DNA from: Escherichia coli DSM 30083 = JCM 1649 = ATCC 11775
GTDB lineage: Bacteria; Pseudomonadota; Gammaproteobacteria; Enterobacterales; Enterobacteriaceae
Direction of reading: 5' to 3'
NCBI RefSeq assembly: GCF_003697165.2
Contig: NZ_CP033092.2
Span: 2,666,001-2,730,000 of the forward strand
Length of the DNA stretch: 64,000 nt
Under the pieces are notes generated by a model. That model made no database searches, was not told the origin of the DNA, and saw nothing but the letters and a program-made list of their open reading frames with translations. Positions 38,444 to 47,432 of the stretch are shown here, piece after piece. Both the position numbers and the translations under genes were made by a program. Position 1 is the first letter of the stretch. Every line of letters begins with the position of its first letter.

Positions 38444-39346
38444 AGTGCCTCCTCTGACATTACTGTTCAGCGCCGTGGCCATCACACTGATGGCATCCGA
38501 CGCATTGATTAATTCATCCGCCAGCCCGGCCTCAATGCCGGACTGACCTTCAAAAACAGCGGCCTCTGTTCCCGTGACTGCATCAACAGACAGACCGGTA
38601 TACATCGCCACTTTTTCGGCAAACATCCGGCGCGCCGCATCAATCCGCTGCTGCATGTCCTGGCGAACCTCTGCCGGCAACGCTTCAAACTGATTGCCAT
38701 CCACCTTGTGCGCCCCTGAGTAAATCAGCGTGATATCCACACCGGCCTGCGCCAGATGACCGGCATAGCTGACATGGCTCATCATCACGCCAATGGAACC
38801 GATACGGGATGTCTGGGTAACCAGCCGTCGGGAGCAGGCCGACGCCAGCAGCATGGCTGCAGAACAGGCCGTGTCATTGCACAGTGCCCAGACCGGCTTC
38901 TGCTGACGGAGGCGGTAAATCATGTCAGCGCAGTCAAACGCGCCGGCGGCCTGCCCGCCCGGACTGTCAATGTCCAGCAGTACGCCCCGCACCTGGCTAT
39001 CCGCCATTGCCTGCTGAAGACAGGCGACAATGCCGTCATAGCCTGTCATTCCGGAAAATGGCCGCATACCACCCAGCCGGTGCACCAGCGTGCCGGTCAC
39101 CGGCAGTACAGCAATACCGTTCACCACCCGGTAAACACGGGCCGGTCGTTTACCTCCGGCCATGTACTCGTCCGTTTCAGCCAGCATCCCGGGAGCATCA
39201 AGCTGTACCTGCTGTTGCGGTACCGAAAGACTTGCTGCCCCCATCTCGCGCCCCAGCGCGCAAAAGAAAACCCGCGCATAGGCGGGCTCCAGAAGCAGCG
39301 GTTCATTGAATGCTGCTGCAATAATGTGTGAAAGATTACGTCTCAC
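37841..39346 (-). CDS. C: Capsid assembly protease C
   Basis: 501 residues, longer than lambda C (439). The N-terminal S49-type serine protease has nucleophile region CNDTACSAAML and catalytic lysine in SGAHKVDGN. The C-terminal scaffold part is shared with Nu3. It contains three tandem units of about 48 residues (QEAKGREQ, EEANGREQ, DEAKGAEA phases), each ending ARxILAAA or similar, where lambda has about one. That explains the extra length. The protein overlaps the end of B. Confidence 0.94.
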   Translation of the reverse strand: MRRNLSHIIAAAFNEPLLLEPAYARVFFCALGREMGAASLSVPQQQVQLDAPGMLAETDEYMAGGKRPARVYRVVNGIAVLPVTGTLVHRLGGMRPFSGMTGYDGIVACLQQAMADSQVRGVLLDIDSPGGQAAGAFDCADMIYRLRQQKPVWALCNDTACSAAMLLASACSRRLVTQTSRIGSIGVMMSHVSYAGHLAQAGVDITLIYSGAHKVDGNQFEALPAEVRQDMQQRIDAARRMFAEKVAMYTGLSVDAVTGTEAAVFEGQSGIEAGLADELINASDAISVMATALNSNVRGGTMPQLTATEAAVQENQRVMGILTCQEAKGREQLATMLAGQQGMSVEQARAILAAAAPQQPVASAQSEADRIMACEEANGREQLAATLAAMPEMTVEKARPILAAAPLADAGPSLRDQIMALDEAKGAEAQAEKLAACPGMTVENARAVLAAGSGKAEPVSASTTALFEHFMANHSPAAVRGGVSQTSADGDADVKMLMAMP

Positions 39347-40928
39347 GTGGTGTTGTCTCCTCTTCCGGCCTGCGACTCTCCGCTATCTGCTGCTGATACG
39401 CCTGCGCTATCCACACCGGACGTGAGAGTCCGGCTTTTTCCCGCTCTGCAGATTCCCTGACCTGCTGGCGGAAAATGTCCTGATAATCCTCGCCCATCAG
39501 CGCCAGCTCTTTCTCATACGTGCTCAGTCCGGCCTCAATGCGCATCACTGATTCCTGAACCTCCTTGAGCCCGTCAATGGCCATTCTTCCGGCTCCAATC
39601 CACTCAGCCCGTGACCAGGCTGATCGCGCCTGATAAAAATCAAACCGTGCCCGTGGCGGACGAATAATCCCCCGAAGAAGTGCCTCTTCCAGCCAGCAGG
39701 AAAACATCTGCGTGGCCAGCCGGGACGCAATAAATTTTCGCCGCCCCATAAAATAGCGCCACGACTCATTGGCGGATGCGCGGGCACTTGAGTAACTGAC
39801 CTTCGAGTAATCACGGGACAACTGTTCGTAGGAAACGCCAAGACCGGCGGCGATATACCGCAGCAGCGCCTGTTCAAGCGCCGAAAATCCATTGTCTGAA
39901 TCCTGCGCGGTCTGAAGTTTCAGATCATCACCGGGGAAAAGGTGCGGAATTTTGACACCGCCCAGCGTCACGCTATTCGTGTCATACCAGGTGGAGAACT
40001 TATCCAGAATATTAATAAGCGGATTATCCTTCTGCCCCTGCGGCGCACCGGCGATATATTCAAAGGCCTTTTCGGTATCAAGGTCACTTTCAATCGTCGC
40101 TGCATACATCGCCTTCACTATGGCCGACTGAAGCTGTGTTGCCTGCAGGGAATCCAGCATCTTCAGCCGTTCCATAACGCTGTAAAACTGATTGGCTCCA
40201 CGGGTCTGCCCGTCCTCCACCGGCTCGAAAATATGCAGCATGGCCGGACGCCCGGTGGGTAGTTCACGCGGGATCCGTTCCCATCGTCCACTCCCGGAGC
40301 GAGGAAAATCATCCTCACAGATATGGTACGCAACGGCACGGCCATATCGATCAACCTCCACACCGGCCCGCAGAAAACGGTTCCCGATACCGTGTCCTGG
40401 CGTGTCCACCCGTTTCGGACTCACGGCTTTAAAACGCGTACGAAACAGTTGCGTACTCTCCGTATCCCAGACCGGCTGCACAAAGATTTCGCCGTTAAAC
40501 GCATGAACGCCCACACCTTCACGGATAAATTCCGTAAACGTGCGTTTCCCTTCCACGTCGATCTCACCAAACATCCCTTCTGCGTATTCTGACCAGGCCG
40601 CCTCCACCTCATCGACAAAACTTTTTGCCGCGGTCTCCCGCATCCCCAGCCAGCGCCAGTTCGGACGGTAGCTAATCAGAAACATATGCCCGACAATGTG
40701 ATCCTTATGCAGGGCCACCGCATTGGCCGCTATTCCGTTATTGCGCACCAGATCATCTGCCCGGGCATTCCCCAGACGCAACGCGGGCAGCAGGGCCGCA
40801 TCGGCACTCTGCGAGGGTGGCAACCACTCTGCCATTTGCCCGCCAAATCCTGCACCGCCACCGGTGTAGCTGAGGCTCTCCCGAAGCGGAACGCCGTTCA
40901 CATCAATCAGGACAGGCGTTCGTTTCAT
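39336..40928 (-). CDS. B: Portal protein B
   Basis: 530 residues, 533 in lambda. It forms the dodecameric DNA entry channel. The C-terminus is charged (RPEEETTPRET). The start overlaps the W stop (ATGA). Confidence 0.96.
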   Translation of the reverse strand: MKRTPVLIDVNGVPLRESLSYTGGGAGFGGQMAEWLPPSQSADAALLPALRLGNARADDLVRNNGIAANAVALHKDHIVGHMFLISYRPNWRWLGMRETAAKSFVDEVEAAWSEYAEGMFGEIDVEGKRTFTEFIREGVGVHAFNGEIFVQPVWDTESTQLFRTRFKAVSPKRVDTPGHGIGNRFLRAGVEVDRYGRAVAYHICEDDFPRSGSGRWERIPRELPTGRPAMLHIFEPVEDGQTRGANQFYSVMERLKMLDSLQATQLQSAIVKAMYAATIESDLDTEKAFEYIAGAPQGQKDNPLINILDKFSTWYDTNSVTLGGVKIPHLFPGDDLKLQTAQDSDNGFSALEQALLRYIAAGLGVSYEQLSRDYSKVSYSSARASANESWRYFMGRRKFIASRLATQMFSCWLEEALLRGIIRPPRARFDFYQARSAWSRAEWIGAGRMAIDGLKEVQESVMRIEAGLSTYEKELALMGEDYQDIFRQQVRESAEREKAGLSRPVWIAQAYQQQIAESRRPEEETTPRET

Positions 40929-41131
40929 AACCTCACTCCCAGCGGACGACGGCGACGGCGGGTTGTCCCCAGTACCGACTCCGCATCATTGATCGCCCGG
41001 TTAAGCTCATCCAGAGAAGCTGCCGTATATTCAATTCTGCGACCATCTTTCTGGACAGACACCACCCGTTTACCGGTTAATAAATCAAGGCGCGCCTGAC
41101 GCAGCGCCTGCAGTTCAGCGACTGTAACCAT
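40925..41131 (-). CDS. W: Head-tail joining protein W
   Basis: 68 residues, the lambda length, starting MVTVAELQALRQARLDLLTGK. It is added to the portal after packaging. It overlaps A by 17 bp and B by 4 bp. Confidence 0.95.
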   Translation of the reverse strand: MVTVAELQALRQARLDLLTGKRVVSVQKDGRRIEYTAASLDELNRAINDAESVLGTTRRRRRPLGVRL

Positions 41132-43040
41132 TCACTCCTCCGGACAGCTTCGCTGCCAGTTCTTTAAGGGTTGGCCGGGTCGTCTCTTCTTCCCGGGATT
41201 TTGCCAGTACAGCCAGATCAAGCTGCCAGCGTTGCACGGACACACGTAATGCCGCGTAGGCATACACCAGGCAGTCCAGCGCTTCGTTACGCCGCTTTTT
41301 GTTATCCCACAGCAGACGCATCTTTCCTTTTTCCCACTTCTCCACAAGCTCTTCCGCGACCAGTTGCTGCGCCTCTGTCTGCGAAAAAATCTCCGGATCA
41401 TCAGGAAAACGGATAGCATACGACGTGGCTTCATCCACAGGCGTGGGATCGGCTTTCATACGGGCATAGAGAATTTCTTTTGCGGTGTCCGTCCCCACTT
41501 CACACAGATACACGCCCCGCTGATTGCGGGTTTTTGGCATGGTGATCACCGGCTTGCCATAGACAGATGCGCCTTTTACCGGCAGCACCCGGAAAACACC
41601 GTGTTTTTTTGACCTCTGATAAACGATTTCGCCATCGATCCCCCCGATGTCCCAGCAGACACGGGAAATGGTCATTTCGGTTCCGTCTGCATGGCGGTAT
41701 TTTTTGTTGATCGCCACATCCACACGTAACAGCGTCTCTTCCTCATCGGGACGCCCCATAATGATGATTTTATCCACCAGAAAGGCTTCCTCTCCCGGAG
41801 CCCATCCCCAGACATACATCTCAAAACGGTTTCGCTGCGAGTCAATGCCCGCCGTCAGATAAACCACCCGGGCAGGCACCGCCGCCGTGTAACGCACAAC
41901 CTTATCCATCAGCACCTGGTGATCGAGTTTTTCGCCCACAGCCTCTTCCCAGGTCTCGCCCAGCGTGGTGTTCACAAAGGTTTTCAGGCCGTTGGGATCT
42001 TTCAGTGCATCCAGCCAGTCATAGACAATCTGTACCCAGGTGGTGAACGGACTGTACGCCGTCCAGATATGGAAAGTGATGGAGCGCGGCGGCGGAATTT
42101 CATCACCCCGGGCGCTGAAAAACATCAGGCCGTCACGGGTCCACATGCCCGTGTTTTCACAGATCCACCGCCCGTTACTCTGGTCAAGCTCAGACTGATG
42201 GATCACACAGCCATGATGCTCACAAAGGTAGAAAACACTTTCTGGCTTATTCTTCTCCCACTTAAGACCGAAAGGCGAGGCATCATCGCCAAATTTCAGA
42301 TACTGCTCCTCCCCACAGTGCGGACAGGGCACATAAAAACGCATGAAGTGTGCCGACTCGTTAGCGGCTTTTTCGATCTGGCAGGAGCCTTTGATTTTAG
42401 GCGTCGAGCCGCGAATGGATTTTGGCCATACAGAGCCCTCAATACGTTTATCCCCCAGCAGGGTTGGCGAACCCTCTTTTTCAACATCCGGTTCGAACGA
42501 GGAAAGCTCGTCATAACAGACCACATCCACGGATTTTTCACGGTAGTTTTTTGCTGCCGCACCACCCAGACACCAGAACCCCACACCGGAGGAAAAACGC
42601 TTCAGGGTGAGCGTATTATCGCGGTGTTTTCTTCCGAACCATGGAGCCAGCTCCAGCAATGCAGGAACATCCCTTATCGTTGGCTCAACATGAGATTTCA
42701 TAAAATCTTCAGCAGCTGAGTCCGTGGGCTGAAAAAGAAGGCTGTTGCGTGATTTATGCTCAATAAAATAAGCCTCCACTCCCAGCAACATCTTTGTATA
42801 ACCAACACGGGCAGATTTAATCAGGTTAACCGTGCGAATCAGATCGTTGCCCATACAGTTCATGATGCCAACCTGAAACGGCAGTGTTTCCCATCGCCCC
42901 GGGGTATAAGACGACTCTTTAGGAAGGTAATAATGTTTATTGGCCCACTGAACTGTCGTCAGTGGAACAGGAATAATGAGAGATAAAAGCCCTGTAGCTA
43001 TCGCACCGGCTGCATTAGCTGCCTTCTGCGCGTCTGAAAT
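41115..43040 (-). CDS. A: Terminase large subunit A
   Basis: 641 residues from ATG 43040 (MISDAQKAANAAGAIA), exactly the lambda length; an in-frame extension upstream is unlikely. The N-terminal ATPase has the Walker A-like KSARVGYTKM and Walker B VDVVCYDELS. The nuclease part follows in the second half (GIDSQRNRFEMYVWGW, WDIGGIDGEIVY). It cuts cos and drives DNA into proheads. Confidence 0.95.
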   Translation of the reverse strand: MSDAQKAANAAGAIATGLLSLIIPVPLTTVQWANKHYYLPKESSYTPGRWETLPFQVGIMNCMGNDLIRTVNLIKSARVGYTKMLLGVEAYFIEHKSRNSLLFQPTDSAAEDFMKSHVEPTIRDVPALLELAPWFGRKHRDNTLTLKRFSSGVGFWCLGGAAAKNYREKSVDVVCYDELSSFEPDVEKEGSPTLLGDKRIEGSVWPKSIRGSTPKIKGSCQIEKAANESAHFMRFYVPCPHCGEEQYLKFGDDASPFGLKWEKNKPESVFYLCEHHGCVIHQSELDQSNGRWICENTGMWTRDGLMFFSARGDEIPPPRSITFHIWTAYSPFTTWVQIVYDWLDALKDPNGLKTFVNTTLGETWEEAVGEKLDHQVLMDKVVRYTAAVPARVVYLTAGIDSQRNRFEMYVWGWAPGEEAFLVDKIIIMGRPDEEETLLRVDVAINKKYRHADGTEMTISRVCWDIGGIDGEIVYQRSKKHGVFRVLPVKGASVYGKPVITMPKTRNQRGVYLCEVGTDTAKEILYARMKADPTPVDEATSYAIRFPDDPEIFSQTEAQQLVAEELVEKWEKGKMRLLWDNKKRRNEALDCLVYAYAALRVSVQRWQLDLAVLAKSREEETTRPTLKELAAKLSGGVNGYSR

Positions 43041-43563
43041 CATCGATCCACCCGCCCACGTTTTCACCGGCCTTAGCTGCAACATTGGAGGCTTTCGCGA
43101 TTTCAGTTTTCACCACATCAAGGTGTGATGGTGAAATGTCCGGATATTTACGCTGTAATGTCAACGGCACACGCACAAGTATCCCCGAAATCTCCTGTGC
43201 CACACGTTGCAGAATGAAGGTAAACAGTTCAGTTTCCAGCACCACTCCGTCTTCACGGGCATTTTTCAGTTCCTGCGCATCTGCCTGCGCTTTTGTGAGC
43301 CGGTAGCGTTCATAGTCAATGGTGCCGGGTTGTAAATCTGACTCCGCTGCCGCACGCAAATCGGCCAGTTCTTTGCGGAGCTTTTCGTTTTCGATATCAG
43401 TTTCCCTCTGCGCATACCACTGAATTGCCATGGCAGTATCAAATACAGATTCAATGCCCTTACTGCCTTTGGAGACGCAAGGGAGCCCCTGAGACTGCCA
43501 GCGTTCAATCGTCCGCGGGTCCACGTTAAAAATTTCGGCAAGCCTCTTTTTATTAACCTTCAT
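43015..43563 (-). CDS. nu1: Terminase small subunit Nu1
   Basis: 182 residues from ATG 43563 (MKVNKKRLAEIFNVDPRTIERW), a winged helix-turn-helix that binds cosB. The upstream in-frame ATGs are not used in lambda relatives. The C-terminus binds A, and the two genes overlap by 26 bp. Confidence 0.94.
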   Translation of the reverse strand: MKVNKKRLAEIFNVDPRTIERWQSQGLPCVSKGSKGIESVFDTAMAIQWYAQRETDIENEKLRKELADLRAAAESDLQPGTIDYERYRLTKAQADAQELKNAREDGVVLETELFTFILQRVAQEISGILVRVPLTLQRKYPDISPSHLDVVKTEIAKASNVAAKAGENVGGWIDDFRRAEGS

Positions 43564-43738
43564 AGAACAACCCATTATCAAATACAAGGCCCGACATGAA
43601 AACGCCAGAAAAAGGCATTTTCGGACACTTTCATGTCGGACATTTATGAATGCAATATTAAAAAAAACAAAAAGTTATATTCGAGAAGTACCGACACGAT
43701 TTTCCCTGAAAAATTTTCATAAATAGTGAAAAACCGCG

Positions 43739-43750
43739 AGGTCGCCGCCC
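43739..43750 (-). other. cosN, cohesive-end site
   Basis: The minus strand reads GGGCGGCGACCT, the 12-base lambda cohesive end, with the lambda-like flank TTACGGGGCGGCGACCTCGC. Terminase nicks here to start and end packaging. Its position just upstream of nu1 is canonical. Confidence 0.93.
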
Positions 43751-43786
43751 CGTAACCTGTCGGATCACCGGAAAGGACCCGTAAAG

Positions 43787-43801
43787 CGATAATGATTATC
43801 A
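43787..43801. promoter_or_regulatory. Fur-box-like palindrome
   Basis: CGATAATGATTATCA matches the 7-1-7 Fur consensus TGATAATNATTATCA at 14 of 15 positions. It lies 149 bp upstream of the ynfO-like gene. Fur binding in iron-replete cells would be expected from the match. No nearby promoter was assigned. Confidence 0.6.
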
Positions 43802-43949
43802 TCTACATATCACAACGTGCGTGGAGGCCATCAAACCACGTCAAATAATCAATTATGACGCAGGTATCGTATTAATTGATCTGCATCAACCTAACGTAAA
43901 AACAACTTCAGACAATACAAATCAGCGACACTGAATACAGGGCAACCTC

Positions 43950-44183
43950 ATGTCAACGAAGAACAGAACCCGCAGAACAACAACCCGCAACATCCGCTTT
44001 CCTAACCAAATGATTGAACAAATTAACATCGCTCTTGTTCAAAAAGGGTCCGGGAATTTCTCAGCCTGGGTCATTGAAGCCTGCCGCCGGAGACTGTGCT
44101 CAGAAAAAAGAGTTTCGCCTGAAGCAAACAAAGAAAAGAGTGACATTACTGAATTGCTCAGAAAACAGGTCAGACCAGATTGA
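43950..44183 (+). CDS. YlcI/YnfO family protein
   Basis: A 77-residue basic protein beginning MSTKNRTRRTTTRNIRFPNQ, closely like YnfO (Qin) and YlcI (DLP12). A ribbon-helix-helix-like core (RFPNQMIEQINIAL) suggests DNA binding, though no function is established. It is on the strand opposite to the late genes, so it can be expressed in the lysogen. Confidence 0.85.
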   Translation: MSTKNRTRRTTTRNIRFPNQMIEQINIALVQKGSGNFSAWVIEACRRRLCSEKRVSPEANKEKSDITELLRKQVRPD

Positions 44184-44240
44184 AGCAATTTAGATAATCG
44201 TGCAGACTACCCCCCCTCATATCACATGGAAGGTACTACA

Positions 44241-44651
44241 ATGGCTCAGATTGCCATTTTTAAACAAATATTCGATAAAGTGCGAAATAATTTAAACTAT
44301 CACTGGTTTTATTCTGAACTAAAACGTCACAATGTCTCACATTACATTTACTATTTAGCCACAGAGAATATTCATCTTGTTCTTGAAAACGATAATACGG
44401 TTTTAATAAAAGGACAGGGTAAGGTTGTAAATGTAAGATTTTCAAAAAATAAATGCCTTATAGAAGCCACCTTAAAAGGATTCAAATCAGGAGAGTTATC
44501 ATTTTACGAATACAGGAAAAATCTTGCTACAGCAGGGGTTTTCAGATGGATTACAAATATCCACGAAAACAAAAGGTATTACTATACCTTTGATAATTCA
44601 TTACTCTTTACTGAGAACATTCAGAACACTACACAAATATTTCCGCACTAA
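44241..44651 (+). CDS. DUF1398 protein, YbcV-like
   Basis: 136 residues from ATG 44241. GAAGG lies upstream of this ATG, which I prefer to the in-frame ATG at 44226. It resembles YbcV of DLP12 throughout (FYSELKRHNVSHYIYYLA, GVFRWITNIHE, YYTFDNSLLFTE). The role is unknown. Position near cos and rightward orientation match the lambda bor-like accessory slot. AT-rich codon use marks it as cargo. Confidence 0.85.
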   Translation: MAQIAIFKQIFDKVRNNLNYHWFYSELKRHNVSHYIYYLATENIHLVLENDNTVLIKGQGKVVNVRFSKNKCLIEATLKGFKSGELSFYEYRKNLATAGVFRWITNIHENKRYYYTFDNSLLFTENIQNTTQIFPH

Positions 44652-44958
44652 ATCATAACGTCCGGTTTCTTCCGTGCCAGAACCGGACTCGCTGGCATGA
44701 TGAAATATGTGTACCCGGTAACCCCGGTGTGCATCGTTTTTGATTATTCCCCCACACTTGTGCAGAAGGAGTTCCCCGTCAGGCTACAGTCATAATTAAT
44801 GCAAGAGTACAGCGACGATACAGCGCACAGAAATAAATCAGGTATCCATTGACTTCACAAAGACGGTACATAGCATCGACAGGAGTAATTGCGTAAATTG
44901 AACTCTTGGCACACTTTAGCCACCGGCGAATCTTCAGCGGATTATCCTTGGCCGGTTT
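44652..44958. other. Gap between the ybcV-like gene and Rz
   Basis: About 300 bp without a supported gene. A stem TCCGGTT / AACCGGA at 44661-44687 may end the ybcV-like transcript. The lambda bor gene, expected in this slot, is absent. Confidence 0.45.
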
Positions 44959-45423
44959 TTATCTGAGGCATTGCTCTCGAATGTATAGCTGTGCCCCTTC
45001 AAGTTGTTTTTGCATTATTATCAGTCGCGCTCTGAGGGTGAAATAATCCCGTTCAGCGGTGTCTGCCAGTCGGGGGGAGGCTGCATTATCCACGCCGGAG
45101 GCGGTGGTGGCTTCACGCACTGACTGACAGACTGCTTTGATGTGCAACCGACGACGACCAGCGGCAACATCATCACGCAGAGCATCATTTTCAGCTTTCG
45201 CATCAGCTAACTCCTTCGTGTATTTTGCATCGAGCGCAGCAACATCACGCTGACGCATCTGCATGTCAGTAATTGCCGCGTTCGCCAGCTTCAGTTCTCT
45301 GACATTTTTGTCGCGCTGGGCTTTGTAGGTAATGGCGTTATCACGGTAATGATTCAGCCCCAGACTAAGCGCACCACAGGCCACCAGCAGGGCAATGATG
45401 ACCACGCACAGTACGCGGTTCAT
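44959..45423 (-). CDS. Rz: i-spanin Rz
   Basis: 154 residues, 153 in lambda. An N-terminal membrane anchor (VLCVVIIALLVACGALSLGL) precedes a periplasmic coiled coil. With Rz1 it fuses inner and outer membranes in the last lysis step. It starts 2 bp after a small membrane ORF. Confidence 0.93.
   Translation of the reverse strand: MNRVLCVVIIALLVACGALSLGLNHYRDNAITYKAQRDKNVRELKLANAAITDMQMRQRDVAALDAKYTKELADAKAENDALRDDVAAGRRRLHIKAVCQSVREATTASGVDNAASPRLADTAERDYFTLRARLIIMQKQLEGAQLYIREQCLR
45021..45203 (-). CDS. Rz1: o-spanin Rz1
   Basis: A 60-residue lipoprotein encoded in another frame inside Rz. The signal ends with lipobox VVGC. A proline-rich segment (PPPPPAWIMQPPPDW) follows, the hallmark of lambda Rz1. 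The nested arrangement is the same as in lambda. Confidence 0.92.
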   Translation of the reverse strand: MRKLKMMLCVMMLPLVVVGCTSKQSVSQCVKPPPPPAWIMQPPPDWQTPLNGIISPSERD

Positions 45424-45424
45424 T

Positions 45425-45523
45425 TCACCACCAGCGTATCTGACCGATGAAATAACCAGAGGCCATAATCACAAACACCAGCCAGATAAGAATGAACTTC
45501 CAGGTGGATAATTTTTCAGCCAT
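45425..45523 (-). CDS. Small single-pass membrane protein upstream of Rz
   Basis: A 32-codon frame (45 from GTG 45562) with one hydrophobic helix (FILIWLVFVIMASGYFIG) and a TGA two bases before the Rz ATG. The position between endolysin and spanin suggests a lysis accessory. I do not know its function, and coding status rests only on the tight packing and hydrophobic pattern. Confidence 0.5.
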   Translation of the reverse strand: MAEKLSTWKFILIWLVFVIMASGYFIGQIRWW

Positions 45524-45721
45524 CACTCGAATCTCCCGAATCAGTTTGCTAAAATCAAACACACTTTCTCCTTTGACTTTTCCGGAGTCAGGAAACACAA
45601 AACCCCGCTTGGTGCCAACAAACGGGGTTTTTACTTTTATTCACTTACGTTTCGCCACTTCGCAGGATTTCATGTTATCCGCCCGCGTGGCCATGCCTTA
45701 TTTTTCAGCAAAATATTCTGC

Positions 45722-46256
45722 TTATCTGTCGATACCCCAGCACGCCAGCGCGCTCTCCTGGTCACGACGGGATACCTGACCGTAGCAGTTGTTTGAACGA
45801 ATACGGCAGTCTCTGCCACCGTCCTTAATCCACCAGCGAATCGCCTCACACGCTCCCCTGCGATCACCTGCATTAATTCGTTTATAAAACGTCGACGGGA
45901 AACACTTACCGGGACCAATGTTGTACGGACAGAATGACGCGATCCCCGCTTTCTGGGGTTCGCTCAATGGCACTTTGATGTTTTTCTCCACCCATGCCAG
46001 CGCCTTATCACGCTCAATGGCGTTGACCTGGTCGCATTTTTCCTTCGACAGTTTCATACCGGGAAAAACGGGTTTTCCATCCACCATCGTGGCCCCCCCG
46101 ACAGATGGTCCAGTTGCCGGAACCATCGCGGTATGCCGTAGTGTGGTTACCCTCTTTTTCATCCAGAAACTGGTCAAGTATCTGAGGAGCTGATGCGCCT
46201 GCTCCAATCAGCGCCAGAACTGCAGCTGACAGGCCGTATTTGATTTTTGCGTTCAT
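45722..46256 (-). pseudogene. R: SAR endolysin R with a one-base frameshift
   Basis: Two frames together give a P21/RrrD-type lysozyme of about 177 residues. The first (from ATG 46256) has the signal-anchor-release helix YGLSAAVLALIGAGASAP and the catalytic Glu-Asp-Thr region EKEGNHTTAYRDGSGNWTIC. Right after CRG, a run of seven G (46099-46093) shifts the frame; six would restore MVDGKPVFPGMKLSKEKC and the rest to 45722. As written the enzyme stops early and loses most of its body. A homopolymer error in the sequence is an alternative. Confidence 0.88.
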
Positions 46257-46361
46257 GGATATTTATCAGGATTTATCGGTTTCTGAACCCTGGATATGTT
46301 TATCTGTCCCGGCCTGTTGAATCAGGCGGGGAAAAGGTAAAGACAATCAAGAGGATTATTT

Positions 46362-46634
46362 ATGGACAATAGCACCATTTCTCTACAGGAGTTGCTCGAC
46401 TGCATTTCCAGGCTTCGGGATGATGTAAATGCCCTCACTGTTGCATTTTCACATCTGGCCTTATCAATTCCCAGGGAGCAAATGCTGCCAACGCTGGCAT
46501 CCATTCATTTTGAATCACGCAACCCCAAATGGTCCCAGGAACAACAAAATTCTTTCAAGTGGCTGGCGGCATTGCTGGAAGAAAATTATGCTGGCAAAAC
46601 TACCATTTCGGCGGAGTCTTCAGGGAACCAGTAA
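46362..46634 (+). CDS. Unknown small protein on the opposite strand of the lysis cassette
   Basis: A 90-residue protein with an AAGAGGA ribosome site before ATG 46362. It appears helical with Leu/Asp heptad-like spacing (LQELLDCISRLRDDVNAL). It converges on and overlaps the 3' end of the YdfR-like gene by 35 bp. Being antiparallel to late genes, it may be expressed in the lysogen. I do not recognise the family. Confidence 0.6.
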   Translation: MDNSTISLQELLDCISRLRDDVNALTVAFSHLALSIPREQMLPTLASIHFESRNPKWSQEQQNSFKWLAALLEENYAGKTTISAESSGNQ

Positions 46635-46944
46635 TCCTTCCCGGTAGCTTTCCTTTGTAGGTTATCCATACATTCTGCGCCTCTAAAATTACGGGGCGCT
46701 TTTCCGGCGACTGCTCATCCCCTTCACATAACCCGGCAGCGACATCCAGGAAGACCTGTCTGATGCTCCTTCTGGCCGCTGCCTCATAAAACTCCAGCGC
46801 AGCACCTTCAACACGGTCCAGCGAGATGTCCAGGTCAAAAATTTCACCGTCAAAGCGTTCTTTGTCCTGTAATGCTAAAGTTACCGTAACTTTATTCTCA
46901 AAATTGCGGATCCCTTTCACAATCAGTTCATAGTTTTGAGTCAT
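46600..46944 (-). CDS. DUF1327 protein, YdfR-like
   Basis: 114 residues, close to YdfR of Qin over the first 75 (YELIVKGIRNFENKVTVTLALQDKERFDGE). It sits between the holin and the endolysin, as in Qin. The function is unproven. It starts 5 bp after the holin stop. Confidence 0.82.
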   Translation of the reverse strand: MTQNYELIVKGIRNFENKVTVTLALQDKERFDGEIFDLDISLDRVEGAALEFYEAAARRSIRQVFLDVAAGLCEGDEQSPEKRPVILEAQNVWITYKGKLPGRITGSLKTPPKW

Positions 46945-46948
46945 TGAA

Positions 46949-47164
46949 TTACTCTCCCCGTGCCGCCTTACGACGGTCCTCTCTGATTTTGAAATACAGG
47001 TTAGTCAGATATGTCAGCAGCCCAAACAGCAGACTCCCCAGCACGCCTATTGCCGCCCACTGAGACGGGGAAACCCTGTCCAGCAACTGCAGGAACCAGT
47101 AGCCCGTTCCCACCGCTGACGTGGTGTATGACACACCTGTTGTGATTTTTTCCATCTGGTCCAT
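46949..47164 (-). CDS. S: S21-type pinholin
   Basis: 71 residues from ATG 47164, the length of the P21 holin. It has two membrane helices (VSYTTSAVGTGYWFLQLL and WAAIGVLGSLLFGLLTYL) and a charged tail (KIREDRRKAARGE). The start reads MDQM, preserving the dual-start spacing that yields holin and antiholin in P21, but without the Lys of P21 (MKSM). A pinholin depolarises the membrane and releases a SAR endolysin, so it fits the R gene beside it. Confidence 0.92.
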   Translation of the reverse strand: MDQMEKITTGVSYTTSAVGTGYWFLQLLDRVSPSQWAAIGVLGSLLFGLLTYLTNLYFKIREDRRKAARGE

Positions 47165-47432
47165 ACCCCGTCTCCCGTTATCCGGAAGCTGAAAACAATA
47201 AAAAAGCCACCAGTTAACTACTGATGGCTCTGATAACTCATGCAAGCGTCTCAGACGACCCACTGACACTACCGGTGAGTTTAACGATACCTTCCATTTG
47301 ACTGGCTCACTTTTTATGATGATGCCGGTGCATTTATCTCCAGCGCCAGACTTTCTATCTCAACGCCATACGTTACATTTTTGGTAATATCCATCAGCGT
47401 CAGTGCATTTAGTCCCACTGCCAGACTGTCTT

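Larger units (their letters stand above)
43588..43949. other. cos region
   Basis: A 360-bp gap between nu1 and the next gene. It holds cosN, the probable cosB (43590-43738) and cosQ side, and a Fur-like palindrome. I see no coding sequence. Confidence 0.75.

Noticed and set aside
41919..42719. 266-codon plus-strand ORF opposite terminase A
   Set aside because: Terminase A is secure here; no sign of an independent gene.
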